Shown here in pieces: positions 31,601 through 41,700 of a stretch of 64,000 nt of DNA (position 1 is the stretch's first letter; every line of letters starts with the position of its first letter). Both the position numbers and the translations under genes were made by a program. Origin of the DNA: Tritrichomonas musculus (Eukaryota; Parabasalia; Tritrichomonadida; Tritrichomonadidae); contig JAPFFF010000008.1 in NCBI GenBank assembly GCA_039105265.1, positions 2,356,001-2,420,000 on the forward strand, read 5' to 3'. The notes beneath the pieces were generated by a model. It saw nothing but the letters and a program-made list of their open reading frames with translations. It had not been told where the DNA came from and did no database searches.

Positions 31601-34600
31601 TTCTTCATTAATACTGCATTCAGGATTCGCTTTGCTGAGGATGTAATTATTAAGTGTCTTTTTCGGGTTTTCAGAGTATGCTTCCCGAATTCTCTCAGCG
31701 TGCAGGCTTGCATTTTTTAAATTCATTTCATCCTTAATTAATTCTTCAATAGTTAATTCCAACCATAAAGCACACTGACTGACATTTTCGCCTTTATTTC
31801 TCACTTCATCGAGGATAGCTATGGTATCTGTTGTGCCAAAGAATCTCATCTTGTCTTCATTTTTAATCACGGATAAACTACTAAGGAGTCTTGATTCTGC
31901 TTGTCTGACTTGTCTGTTGTCATTCTCATCATCACTGTTATTGATAGTGTCAATATCTGCTGCAAGCTTGCGGAGACGATTAATAGTCAGTTGAATGCAT
32001 GCCAGCTCATCAGTAGATTTATTGATCCAACGTTTTTTATACCTTTGAGAGTAAATACGGTTTGGGTCAAGATTTAACTTAACAGCAACATGACATCTCA
32101 TTCGATGTAAAGCTTCTTCAAACGCACCTTCGAAAGCTATCCATTTGGTATCTTCGTCAATATCACCTAGATTATCAGGATTGTATTTTTGTATCAATGG
32201 GATAAGTTCACTTTCGAAGAGTTCTGACAGTCCTGATGTGATAAGCTTGCGTTTTTGTCTGTCAAGTTTAGGAAGGTGAGGTGAACCTCTGAGTTTCGAT
32301 TCATTATACCATCGCATGGCTAACGCGATCATTTTCTGCGTGTTATTCTCATTTAAAATCAAGTCATTAGCCAGAGAGGAAGAGGAGGATTTCTCAACAT
32401 CATTGGTGAAAAGAACACCGCGTGTTGAATCAACTATATTTGACTTTGAGCGGTTCGTCCCACCATTCAGTGGAGATCGAGTTCGAAAATAAGAAATAAC
32501 TGGAGCACGTTTGACTTTAACTGGCTGGCTTGAAAGATTCGTACAACGAGTAGGGTTGTCCTTGTAGCTGGGCAGATCGTAGTTTTTACGTAGCTGCTCG
32601 TGATATGTGTCTGGAAATGTTTTGGTGTCATTATTAGAGTAAAAAGAATCATCATTGTGTTGATTATTTTGTGTGAGATCATTGACGTCTGAGCGTTTAT
32701 TCATTTTGGTGAGACTACAATTAGAGAAGCGATTTATCAATGTTTCTGGTCGATTTCGAAGAGAAGTATTAACTGGAGAAGAACGGTTTGATAGTACATC
32801 AAGGGGAGGACTGAGGTCATTGATGCAAGTTTGAGATAACGAGTTGCTCGAAGGATTACGAACACTATACGCGCTAGATTTAGGAATAGCATCTATCTTT
32901 TCGGTATTCTGAGATAGTTTGTTATTCTGCTGACAGATAGGAGTGACATCTTCAGTGGAGTTAGCTATTGATTTGAGGCAACTGTTATTCTGAGTTTTAA
33001 GAAGATCTTCTGGCATATTCTCTTGTAATGAACAAGGAAACAGAGAGCTTTGAAGAGATGAAGCATTGTCAGAGATGTTAATCAAAAGTTTGGAGTGAGA
33101 AGGAATTTGAGGAATGTAACCTGAGTCTTCTTCCTTGATTGTGTCTTGGGTTGAATTTTGATGGTCAGTAATATGTATATTCTCCTTAAAGTTACTGTTT
33201 CTGTTCTTAATTAACTCTGGTCTAATATGGAATTGCAGGCTTGCTTCTTCATTTGTATCATTATCTGAATCCTCAAATAGATTGCGATAAATCTTATCTT
33301 GAGTTTTGAGGAGTTCCTTAGTACTAATATTATCTCTGAGTTCGTTAACTGCATTCTCAATAAGTTTTCGAGTGTCTGAGATATGTGTATTACTAAGATC
33401 GTGTATATTAGACGTAACTGTGAGGGAAACCGTGGTTACTTTGTCAATTGAGTCGAGTTGCGTCTTTGAAGGGTGACTATGTGCATAATGATTATTTATA
33501 AAGTTAACACTAAGTGGCAATAAACTGTTACATGTATTACACTTGTAGAAGTTAATAGCTTTTCCTCTGAAGAGATCGATGAGGGCTGGTGACTTGTTGC
33601 TAATGAGGAAGTGTGCTTTGAGGGAACCATAAAATGGACCATATCTAAGGACTGCTTGTCGAAAAGTGACATGGTTTACTTCATTGCTGCGATCCATGTG
33701 TGAAGCAAGGCCGTCCTTGTTTTTGCCAATAAAATTGCATCCAGGAACCCTGCAAATGCAGTTCGTATTCATCATTGTATTAAATGATCCATCAGGTTTA
33801 ATGATAATACAATTGAATGAATCCTCATTGAGCATTAGGCGAACTGCATAAAGAAGTTCATCATAATTTGCAATGTTTTGATCAACATTGATATTGTTAT
33901 GAGTCCTAAAATGATCAAAAACCTCAGAGATAGATAAAAATGAGGAATTACAGATAGGACAACAATGAAGGTTGTCCAATGACGGCCATTGTGAAGGATC
34001 TATACTTCTAAGTATATCTGAAACCTCAATTGAAGAGAGATTGTGATTGGTGAGATTTATGCGAGAACAAGTAGGAGCATCTCTTAATCTAGTTAATAGC
34101 ATTTTGAAATGATCCCCTTCAAAAGATAACGCTAACTTGAGGAGATCATTAAAAGTCTTTGCGTCACTTTTGCAATTTGAGAGACCTTCTGGGGAAAATA
34201 ATTCTAGTGTGTTGTTAAATAAATCATCTAAAGGATCAGGGCAATGTAGAAAGGAACTGTCGGAAGTGGGAACCACGGCATTAACATTATTATTATCAGG
34301 ATAATCATTGTGACATTCATATTCATTAGAAGGGAAGACCATTGGCGATTCAGTTTTGTCATTGACACCAGAGATATCATTCGACTGAATATCATTCTTA
34401 TCAACAATATCAACGTCGTCTATTACATGTTTGTTATAAGGGTTAGGACAACAAGTGTGGTTGATAACTTCTGGAGAATATTGATCATCAAATTTAAATT
34501 TGAGAGTAATTGTGGTGATTGCGTTCTCTCTATCACCAGTTTTGATTTTGTGAGCTTGAGCAATGTGGTCTTTGATATTCATAGAGTTGGATGTAATATA

Positions 34601-37021
34601 GTCACAAAGGCTACAAGCCCACATTTCACCTTCTCCTAAGAATTCACCGATTGTGGGAACGCGGTTTAAATCAATAATCCATGATTTGAGAGTTCCCCAA
34701 AATCTTCCCAAGTTTTCGATACGTTTAAGGAAAGCACCGTGTCCCTTTCTGTGTGTACGAATATTGCAGTCTCTTTCTGTCGCATATCCGCAGCCAGGTT
34801 TGTGGCAGTAAAGCATCTGTTTCTCTGGTAATCTGACATTTCCATTCTCCAAGTCATATATGGTTATAATATCACGGTGTGCCAGGTATGCGACAGTGTT
34901 TATCAACTCATCCCTGCATCTGGCCACCGGAACCTTGCGAGCACTTGAGTAATGAACTCTGACTTGACCTTCTGTTTTGCCCACATATGAACATTCATCG
35001 ACAAAGCAAGAATTGATAGTGAACTTCGGCCAAACAGTACTACTCTCAATAAGGTCGAATATTGACGATTCCATTGAGATCGGTGAGTCTAAATGAGGAA
35101 GGTGGCAGATCTTAAGTTCATCTAGCATATGTTTCGTATCATCATCGTCAATGCACTTTAAGCAATTAATGAGATTATGTAAAAAATTATTTTGAGTATT
35201 TTGTAGCGGGAGAGATGAGTTGAGATTAGAAGAGTAATTCAAATCTATTCTGTTATTATTAAAGGTTAAGTTCTCATTTGAGGAAGAGGCAAGACTACAT
35301 TGATGGTTTTCCAGGAGATCATGAGTGACTCCATGCTGTGGATAAGAGGGATTATCAATTAGAGCGGGAATATCAGAGAAAGGAACGTTCCAAGTATTAT
35401 AGATGGAGGAAGGATAGTGTAAAGTCGAGGAAGAAAAACTGGAGTCAGTATCTTCTTCTGAGGAAGGAAGTTGAAATGTTTCAATATCATCCATTGGAGG
35501 TAAAGCCTGTTGGCTATTTGTAGATATTTGTTTCGGCTGATTGGAAAGAGGTGATTCTTCATCATCTGAAAAGTAATCAGGGAAGAGTTCCAAAAATTTG
35601 TTCCGAATTTCATCTGGTGAGTGGTTCGTAAATTGATGAGCAATGAAATCCCAATTAGATCCGTGAGATTTGAAAAGAGCAATTAAATGTTCAATATCCG
35701 TTTCATTCCATTTATTCATATCCTGAACAATTAGTGAGTGGTTTGGATAAGATAGCTTTAATGCTGGAGATTCGTCTGAAGAATCATTGGCCTTGGCGCT
35801 CTGATCTGGTAAGAAATCACAATTATATGATCTATCAAGTGAGCTACCAGTTGAGGTTGACATATTAGAATCTTGAAAATTAACAATAGCAGATGAGGAG
35901 ACAGATGAGAGATTATTAACCTGGTTCAAAGGAAAGTCCTCATAAGGAGGCTGTTGATGTTTGTTAAATGAATGGATTGACAAATCTTCAGAATTAAATT
36001 GTTGATAATATACTGGTTCAACTTTTGGCTGATCTTCCTCATGAAGAGTCTGGATAAAATTAGTCTGATTATTACAATGATGATTATTGATAATTGTTTT
36101 AGTTTGAGTCTCAGGAGCTTCGTAGTCTGAACAGATGCTTTGACATCTCGAACGTATATTTGCAGGTGTGTGATTAGGAAACCATTTATATATTGCCTTC
36201 CATTGAGGACCAATAGAGCTGAATAGTTTGAGAAGGATTACATCATCATCAATCGTCCATTTTGGAGATAGAATTATATCAGACAGATAGTTGAAGTATC
36301 TGTCACGACACGATCTGGGAGACTTATTTATGTGTTTTCCAATTTCTGACCAGTCAGGAATCACATCTGAAAGAACTTTTTCTTTGATGTATTTATCATC
36401 TGATTCTGAAAATTTAGAATTGCGAAAACGAGAGGGAATAAGTTTAGATTTTCCTTGCTGATATGATTGATCATTGTTTGAATCAATATTATTATTATGA
36501 TTTGGAAATATTTGAACTTCTTTTGCAGTTTCATTAGACTGCTGTAAAACATCGAACGAAGGATTAATATCAGCATATTCGAATTCTGTGGGTTTATAAT
36601 TATTTTCATCAATAGAGTTAAAAGAGTCAACACTATCAGAACGATTAAAGGTTTGACAAATTTCCTCATCTTCATTAGAAATTTGTGAATAAGGATCTAT
36701 AATTAATCCTTTATCAATCTTCTCTTTAAATGTTAAGTTTTGTCCTTCTAGTTTGCTTAATGATAAAATCTGGTAATTTGTATAAATGATTTCTTTACTT
36801 CGAGGATCAAAAGTAACATAAGTTCGTTTTGTATTGATTGTTGGGTCAGAATGTTTAAGATATGATGTCTTTTTGGAGTAATTTGAAGAATCAAATATAT
36901 CATTTTGATTATCTTTAGTATTACAAGACGGTGAGGGTAAATGATCTTTAGATGATTCATGCTGATGGTTTATATTAGGTTTCTGGCTTTGTTTATTTGA
37001 AGATTGATCGTGAATGGATAA
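28664..37021 (-). CDS. LINE copy B Myb/zinc-finger/reverse transcriptase/endonuclease protein (2,785 codons)
   Basis: Catalytic part, numbered on the full frame. Myb/SANT repeats lie at about 694-737 (FSESDDKYIKEKV onward), 744-786 and 927-971. C2H2 fingers: C1162/C1167/H1180 (partial), C1229-X4-C1234-X12-H-X3-H, C1293-X2-C1296-X12-H-X4-H, C1511-X2-C1514-X12-H-X3-H, C1580-X4-C1585-X12-H1598/H1607 and C1651-X2-C1654. Reverse transcriptase is at about 2354-2670 with ALDFKNAFGS (D2490) and YADD (2594-2597). CCHC is at 2977-2998, then RPDII (D3050) and IIIEIS (E3065) of the restriction-like endonuclease. No ATG sits near the front: the first Myb repeat is already under way at the GTG often taken as start (36364), so expression through the upstream TAG codons, or an internal start, is needed. 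Stop TAA. Confidence 0.88.
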   Translation of the reverse strand, partial: LSIHDQSSNKQSQKPNINHQHESSKDHLPSPSCNTKDNQNDIFDSSNYSKKTSYLKHSDPTINTKRTYVTFDPRSKEIIYTNYQILSLSKLEGQNLTFKEKIDKGLIIDPYSQISNEDEEICQTFNRSDSVDSFNSIDENNYKPTEFEYADINPSFDVLQQSNETAKEVQIFPNHNNNIDSNNDQSYQQGKSKLIPSRFRNSKFSESDDKYIKEKVLSDVIPDWSEIGKHINKSPRSCRDRYFNYLSDIILSPKWTIDDDVILLKLFSSIGPQWKAIYKWFPNHTPANIRSRCQSICSDYEAPETQTKTIINNHHCNNQTNFIQTLHEEDQPKVEPVYYQQFNSEDLSIHSFNKHQQPPYEDFPLNQVNNLSSVSSSAIVNFQDSNMSTSTGSSLDRSYNCDFLPDQSAKANDSSDESPALKLSYPNHSLIVQDMNKWNETDIEHLIALFKSHGSNWDFIAHQFTNHSPDEIRNKFLELFPDYFSDDEESPLSNQPKQISTNSQQALPPMDDIETFQLPSSEEDTDSSFSSSTLHYPSSIYNTWNVPFSDIPALIDNPSYPQHGVTHDLLENHQCSLASSSNENLTFNNNRIDLNYSSNLNSSLPLQNTQNNFLHNLINCLKCIDDDDTKHMLDELKICHLPHLDSPISMESSIFDLIESSTVWPKFTINSCFVDECSYVGKTEGQVRVHYSSARKVPVARCRDELINTVAYLAHRDIITIYDLENGNVRLPEKQMLYCHKPGCGYATERDCNIRTHRKGHGAFLKRIENLGRFWGTLKSWIIDLNRVPTIGEFLGEGEMWACSLCDYITSNSMNIKDHIAQAHKIKTGDRENAITTITLKFKFDDQYSPEVINHTCCPNPYNKHVIDDVDIVDKNDIQSNDISGVNDKTESPMVFPSNEYECHNDYPDNNNVNAVVPTSDSSFLHCPDPLDDLFNNTLELFSPEGLSNCKSDAKTFNDLLKLALSFEGDHFKMLLTRLRDAPTCSRINLTNHNLSSIEVSDILRSIDPSQWPSLDNLHCCPICNSSFLSISEVFDHFRTHNNINVDQNIANYDELLYAVRLMLNEDSFNCIIIKPDGSFNTMMNTNCICRVPGCNFIGKNKDGLASHMDRSNEVNHVTFRQAVLRYGPFYGSLKAHFLISNKSPALIDLFRGKAINFYKCNTCNSLLPLSVNFINNHYAHSHPSKTQLDSIDKVTTVSLTVTSNIHDLSNTHISDTRKLIENAVNELRDNISTKELLKTQDKIYRNLFEDSDNDTNEEASLQFHIRPELIKNRNSNFKENIHITDHQNSTQDTIKEEDSGYIPQIPSHSKLLINISDNASSLQSSLFPCSLQENMPEDLLKTQNNSCLKSIANSTEDVTPICQQNNKLSQNTEKIDAIPKSSAYSVRNPSSNSLSQTCINDLSPPLDVLSNRSSPVNTSLRNRPETLINRFSNCSLTKMNKRSDVNDLTQNNQHNDDSFYSNNDTKTFPDTYHEQLRKNYDLPSYKDNPTRCTNLSSQPVKVKRAPVISYFRTRSPLNGGTNRSKSNIVDSTRGVLFTNDVEKSSSSSLANDLILNENNTQKMIALAMRWYNESKLRGSPHLPKLDRQKRKLITSGLSELFESELIPLIQKYNPDNLGDIDEDTKWIAFEGAFEEALHRMRCHVAVKLNLDPNRIYSQRYKKRWINKSTDELACIQLTINRLRKLAADIDTINNSDDENDNRQVRQAESRLLSSLSVIKNEDKMRFFGTTDTIAILDEVRNKGENVSQCALWLELTIEELIKDEMNLKNASLHAERIREAYSENPKKTLNNYILSKANPECSINEELLYDFFSKSFYKEEDEFIPDDENGLFALSSCFSEEDKNEFINYIENRDLIENVIESRKYESAAGPDALDYSIYKLAKTKAAEFIRLIIQITNSRARVPQSWKCSIMRLIYKKGDPSLPENWRPISVSNALYRIVSCVWARAINSFNIRNHIFSPQQKGFMEGINGCSDNSAIISEIFYDAMRSHKSVFITALDFKNAFGSVPHALIIDCLKKKGFPKQFVHLIDNVYTGSTTNIMTSKFTSRDICINRGTKQGCPVSPLLFNLCLEPLFKAINSINAEDGCTVSMNGERARFSIMAYADDILLIANSRNGMERMLETCNRFCDFTKMTLAPTKSCSFGYEWIFNSRRGLFSGFNICGEEIPFVGLEESIRYLGTPISARKCAKIKTSAEYFVKAKNKIEKIIQSDLMIVQKIHAIKTFIIPSLDFILENGQMKLAHVNKLDQFISSQINKIIGANIPRAVKHASWKDGGLSIPSLREKADVGRVKALIRMITNSDPNIRLLIYSAINNERIKRNIPVASNDEKHSFFNWSSSLTTTERKGTNSIVQRARKSLKTLNLELTNECNDDDEFINSTLDNSELNAFKLIDTETNKDVIFQSSKNISLFLTNQRRSRWNAAITSPSMHLHAFYSLKDNPLSSEFLIKQQYPMNDTIVKFAIKARTNNLGTPEFDELINGKEHTPCPNCLKHGKSCIQSLSHILNGCICKYPEYTGRHNRIQSIIVQHVKELPDVEEIYTDNSIHLPGIPEELARLRPDIIAWIKNRSKCIIIEISIPYASKQWNADTLETAYNHKMNKYSSLITFVRNQGINVVYGAVIVSSVGAVYQESIKDINRIFIDRKKCKTIIKRLAINAIIGSLDVWNHNTKANSNPALSITQNMSGPSLVEIKALEDNNGVSSEVTHRFNNKPVSLDTSNIIPSSIQVSINGRTLNSSEYFFKSSSDDDMLSENDYLSDKDFSDLSEYGSETSIGYNLDNSAIQSP

Positions 37022-38041
37022 CTAATGAATAGGATTAATTGAATGAGGATGAGTTGGTAGATTTTGGATTGAATAATTATTGGATAAATGATCTTGATTT
37101 GATTGCTCGTGGCTAGATTGATCAGAATTTGATTGATCTTGACCTGGAAGGTCAAGGCATGAACGATTAACACTAATTGGAAGATTGGTGATTGATTGAT
37201 CAAAATCTGATTGATTACCAGATGTTTGATCAGGAATTCGTTGCTTTTGGGTCATTTGATTATCAATTGAATGTTCAATGCTTGGATGATCAAGAATAGA
37301 TTGTTCTTGAATCGATTGATTATGATTGGATAGGTTGTTATCTGCTTGACCAAGAGATAATCTCGTCTTAATTGATTGATTATCAATTGGTTGCTTAAGA
37401 ATTGATTTATTGTTATTTGTTCGATCAATCGTTTGTTGTAATTGTATCAATTGATTACTAAACGATTGCTCATGATTTAAGTGATTAGGGTTTGGAACAT
37501 TATTTGTTAGTTGAACGGGAAATTGTTGTTTTTGAATTAGTTGATTATCATTACGTTGAATGAGAATTGATTGATTTTGATTTGATTGATTATGAATCAT
37601 TTGATAATCAACTGTTCGCTCAAGACTTTGACGTATTGAGGATGATTGATAACTGAATGATTGATCAAGGTTTTGTTGATTGAGATTAGATTTTTCTAGA
37701 ATTGACTGAATTGGGATTGATTGATTATTAGTTGATTGAATCTGAGTTTGTTGTGTTTGGATCATTTGATTGTCAGCTGGTTGAATGAAGATTGATTGAT
37801 TTAGATTTAGATAATTAAGACTTGATTGATTATTACTTAATTGAACTGGAGTAGGTTGCATTTGAGAATGATGTGAATGCTGCGACGATTGCGATTGCTG
37901 CGAAAGTTGTATAGATCGAGATTGTTGTGAATGTTGAATTGAATACTCACAGTCTTCAAAAGAGGTTATATCATTGAAAAAGTCATTACTTAAGAACGAA
38001 TTAGTTGTTTTGTAATTGAAATCCTCATCATCATCACTTAT
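37022..38041 (-). CDS. LINE copy B Q/S/N-rich segment between TAG codons (339 codons)
   Basis: Same frame as the segments on both sides. It opens ISDDDEDFNYKTTNSF directly after TAG (38042-38044), passes through an S/Q/H run (SQQSQSSQHSHHSQ) and then imperfect repeats of the type N-Q-S-I-x-I-Q, ending HSINPIH before TAG at 37022-37024. The composition continues without change past the TAG (LSIHDQSSNKQ), so the stop falls inside one domain and not at a domain edge. The first ATG inside is at 37861 (MQPTPVQLSN). Low-complexity Q/N-rich regions often self-associate; a particle-forming or ORF1-like role is speculation. Confidence 0.65.
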   Translation of the reverse strand: MSDDDEDFNYKTTNSFLSNDFFNDITSFEDCEYSIQHSQQSRSIQLSQQSQSSQHSHHSQMQPTPVQLSNNQSSLNYLNLNQSIFIQPADNQMIQTQQTQIQSTNNQSIPIQSILEKSNLNQQNLDQSFSYQSSSIRQSLERTVDYQMIHNQSNQNQSILIQRNDNQLIQKQQFPVQLTNNVPNPNHLNHEQSFSNQLIQLQQTIDRTNNNKSILKQPIDNQSIKTRLSLGQADNNLSNHNQSIQEQSILDHPSIEHSIDNQMTQKQRIPDQTSGNQSDFDQSITNLPISVNRSCLDLPGQDQSNSDQSSHEQSNQDHLSNNYSIQNLPTHPHSINPIH

Positions 38042-38491
38042 CTAAGAAGAATCAGGGTCTGAAATTTCGTTAGAAATAAGAACATCAGGATCGTCAACAA
38101 TTTTAAGTTTAATTTTGTCATTAAATGAAAGGTCTTGGGACTCTAATTTCTTGAACGAAAGATTAAAATATGTATGATAAGAAATAGTATTATGTTTTGG
38201 GTCAAACGTAGTATAATATTGTTTTTTGCATAAATATTGATCAGAATTATTTGATAAATTGTTAAAAATTTGGAAATTTGTAGGGGAAAATATATCGTTA
38301 TAATTTGAATTTTCAAAAGTATGGATATCATTGAGATTGTTATAAGGTAAAGAATGAGATATTTGTGGTGAGGTTGAAAAATTTGAGGTTTGGTCGGAGA
38401 TATTTTGAAGATTAGAAATAAAATTTTGGTGAAAGTTAGAAAAATTAGCATGGATAGAATCCTTGTCGGGAGCTGAATACGAATATGCCAT
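38042..38491 (-). CDS. LINE copy B N-terminal segment (149 aa to first TAG)
   Basis: Starts MAYSYSAPDKDSIHANFSN at ATG 38491, whose initiator-like TCATA lies at 38497-38501. The protein is N/S/F/D-rich and probably disordered, with short hydrophobic patches (FHQNFISNLQN, TYFNLSFKKL). It ends DPDSS at TAG 38042-38044, and the next codons read on in the same acidic style. No known domain. It may be the head of a large polyprotein or a separate small ORF1-like product. Confidence 0.65.
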   Translation of the reverse strand: MAYSYSAPDKDSIHANFSNFHQNFISNLQNISDQTSNFSTSPQISHSLPYNNLNDIHTFENSNYNDIFSPTNFQIFNNLSNNSDQYLCKKQYYTTFDPKHNTISYHTYFNLSFKKLESQDLSFNDKIKLKIVDDPDVLISNEISDPDSS

Positions 38492-38757
38492 TTAAATATG
38501 AAAAGGTAAAGGAGAAAAAATAAAAAAAAATCTGCTTTGGGCGTGACAAAATGTTTAATAATAAAGCATAAGAGTAATAGATATTTAGGAGACTAATACA
38601 GTCAAAATATAAAGAACGTTACTTAAAAAAAGAAAAAAAAAAGGTCGGAAACAGAATTCTAAAGGAAAACATCAAAATTGAATGTGTTTCTCAAAATTGA
38701 ATGCAAGGACATCAAGATTGAGAGAGGGCAGAAGGTGAACTCCTTGATTCATTTTCA
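38492..38757 (-). promoter_or_regulatory. 266-bp junction between LINE copies B and C
   Basis: Same sequence as 28398-28663 as far as read; tail of copy C and leader of copy B. Confidence 0.6.
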
Positions 38758-41700
38758 TTAAGGAGATTGAATAGCAGAATTATCAAGGTTGTAACCAATG
38801 CTCGTTTCTGAACCATACTCTGAAAGGTCAGAAAAATCCTTGTCACTGAGATAGTCATTTTCACTTAACATGTCATCATCTGAAGAACTCTTAAAGAAGT
38901 ATTCAGAAGAGTTGAGAGTTCTACCATTAATTGAGACTTGAATACTAGAGGGGATAATATTAGAGGTATCAAGTGAAACAGGTTTATTGTTAAATCTATG
39001 TGTGACCTCCGATGAAACACCATTATTATCCTCTAATGCTTTGATTTCAACCAAGCTAGGACCACTCATGTTCTGTGTAATAGAGAGTGCTGGATTTGAA
39101 TTGGCCTTTGTATTATGGTTCCATACATCCAAAGAACCAATGATAGCATTGATTGCCAATCGTTTAATGATCGTCTTACACTTTTTGCGATCAATGAAAA
39201 TTCTATTGATGTCTTTAATAGATTCTTGATAAACCGCACCAACAGACGAAACAATAACCGCTCCATAAACCACATTAATACCTTGATTACGAACGAAGGT
39301 AATCAGACTGCTATACTTATTCATTTTGTGGTTGTAAGCAGTCTCCAGAGTGTCGGCATTCCATTGCTTTGACGCATAAGGAATGCTAATTTCAATAATG
39401 ATGCATTTGGAGCGGTTTTTGATCCACGCTATAATGTCAGGACGTAAGCGTGCGAGCTCCTCAGGAATGCCAGGCAAATGTATTGAGTTGTCAGTATAAA
39501 TCTCTTCGACGTCAGGAAGCTCTTTAACATGTTGGACGATGATGCTTTGAATTCTGTTGTGGCGACCAGTGTATTCAGGGTATTTGCAAATGCAACCATT
39601 AAGGATGTGGGATAAACTCTGGATGCAACTCTTGCCGTGCTTGAGACAATTTGGGCAAGGCGTATGTTCTTTTCCATTAATCAATTCATCAAATTCAGGT
39701 GTACCTAAATTATTAGTTCTTGCTTTGATCGCAAATTTAACGATTGTATCATTCATAGGATATTGTTGCTTAATGAGGAATTCGGATGAAAGGGGATTAT
39801 CCTTTAGAGAGTAGAACGCATGGAGGTGCATTGATGGAGAAGTAATGGCAGCATTCCATCTCGAGCGTCTTTGATTGGTGAGGAAAAGAGAAATATTTTT
39901 TGACGATTGAAATATCACATCTTTATTTGTTTCAGTATCTATCAACTTGAATGCATTTAATTCTGAATTATCCAGAGTGCTGTTAATAAATTCATCATCA
40001 TCATTACACTCATTGGTTAACTCCAGGTTTAATGTTTTGAGAGATTTTCTTGCGCGTTGCACGATGGAGTTAGTGCCCTTCCGTTCTGTGGTGGTGAGTG
40101 AACTGCTCCAATTAAAGAAAGAATGTTTTTCATCATTACTAGCTACGGGAATATTTCTTTTAATTCGCTCATTGTTGATTGCTGAATAAATTAGTAACCT
40201 TATATTTGGATCACTATTCGTGATCATTCTAATCAGTGCCTTCACTCTACCGACATCTGCTTTTTCCCGAAGTGATGGAATGGAAAGACCACCATCTTTC
40301 CAGCTCGCATGTTTTACAGCTCTAGGAATATTTGCACCAATTATCTTATTAATCTGAGAAGAGATGAATTGGTCTAGTTTATTAACATGGGCTAATTTCA
40401 TCTGACCGTTTTCTAAGATGAAATCGAGAGATGGAATAATAAATGTTTTAATGGCATGTATTTTCTGAACAATCATCAGGTCCGACTGAATGATTTTTTC
40501 AATTTTATTCTTGGCCTTCACGAAGTACTCTGCCGAAGTTTTGATTTTAGCACATTTTCTGGCTGAGATTGGAGTACCAAGATATCTTATCGACTCCTCC
40601 AATCCGACGAATGGAATTTCTTCCCCACAGATGTTGAACCCACTGAATAATCCTCGTCTGGAGTTGAAAATCCATTCATATCCGAACGAGCATGATTTTG
40701 TTGGAGCTAATGTCATCTTTGTGAAGTCACAAAAACGGTTACACGTTTCAAGCATTCGTTCCATGCCATTTCTGGAGTTTGCTATCAAAAGAATGTCATC
40801 TGCATAAGCCATGATTGAGAATCTCGCTCTTTCACCATTCATTGAAACTGTGCATCCATCTTCAGCATTGATTGAATTAATAGCCTTAAATAGCGGCTCT
40901 AAGCATAGATTGAAAAGAAGAGGGGACACTGGACAGCCTTGTTTAGTTCCACGATTAATACAAATGTCGCGAGAGGTGAACTTACTCGTCATAATATTCG
41001 TTGTGGAACCAGTGTAAACATTATCAATAAGATGAACGAACTGTTTGGGAAATCCCTTCTTTTTTAGACAATCAATGATCAGTGCATGAGGCACCGAGCC
41101 GAATGCATTCTTAAAATCTAATGCTGTGATGAAAACGCTTTTATGTGAACGCATTGCATCATAAAAAATCTCTGAGATAATTGCCGAGTTATCACTGCAT
41201 CCATTAATTCCTTCCATAAATCCTTTTTGTTGGGGTGAGAATATGTGATTTCTGATGTTGAAGGAGTTTATTGCTCTCGCCCAAACACAACTCACAATTC
41301 TGTATAACGCATTGGAAACCGAAATCGGTCGCCAATTCTCAGGAAGAGATGGATCACCTTTTTTATAGATTAGTCTCATGATTGAGCATTTCCAACTCTG
41401 AGGCACTCTAGCTCTTGAATTAGTGATTTGAATGATCAACCTAATGAATTCTGCGGCTTTTGTTTTAGCTAATTTATAAATTGAATAGTCAAGTGCATCT
41501 GGTCCAGCCGCAGATTCATATTTCCTTGATTCAATGACATTTTCGATGAGATCTCTGTTTTCAATGTAATTAATAAATTCATTTTTATCTTCTTCAGAAA
41601 AACAGCTGCTAAGGGCGAACAATCCATTTTCATCATCTGGAATGAATTCATCCTCTTCTTTGTAAAATGATTTGGAGAAGAAGTCATACAGCAATTCTTC

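Larger units (their letters stand above)
28664..38491 (-). mobile_element. LINE copy B, complete R2-type retrotransposon
   Basis: One frame of 3,275 codons plus TAA, interrupted only by TAG at codons 150 and 490. R2-type by the combination of N-terminal Myb and C2H2 DNA-binding modules, a single reverse transcriptase and a C-terminal CCHC plus restriction-like endonuclease. First of three complete units in a 10,094-bp tandem array. Confidence 0.92.

Noticed and set aside
28664-36364. Treating the 2,566-residue frame starting at 36364 as the complete LINE protein
   Set aside because: The first codon there is GTG, not ATG, and it lies in the middle of the first Myb repeat; the frame is open upstream to the TAG at 37022.
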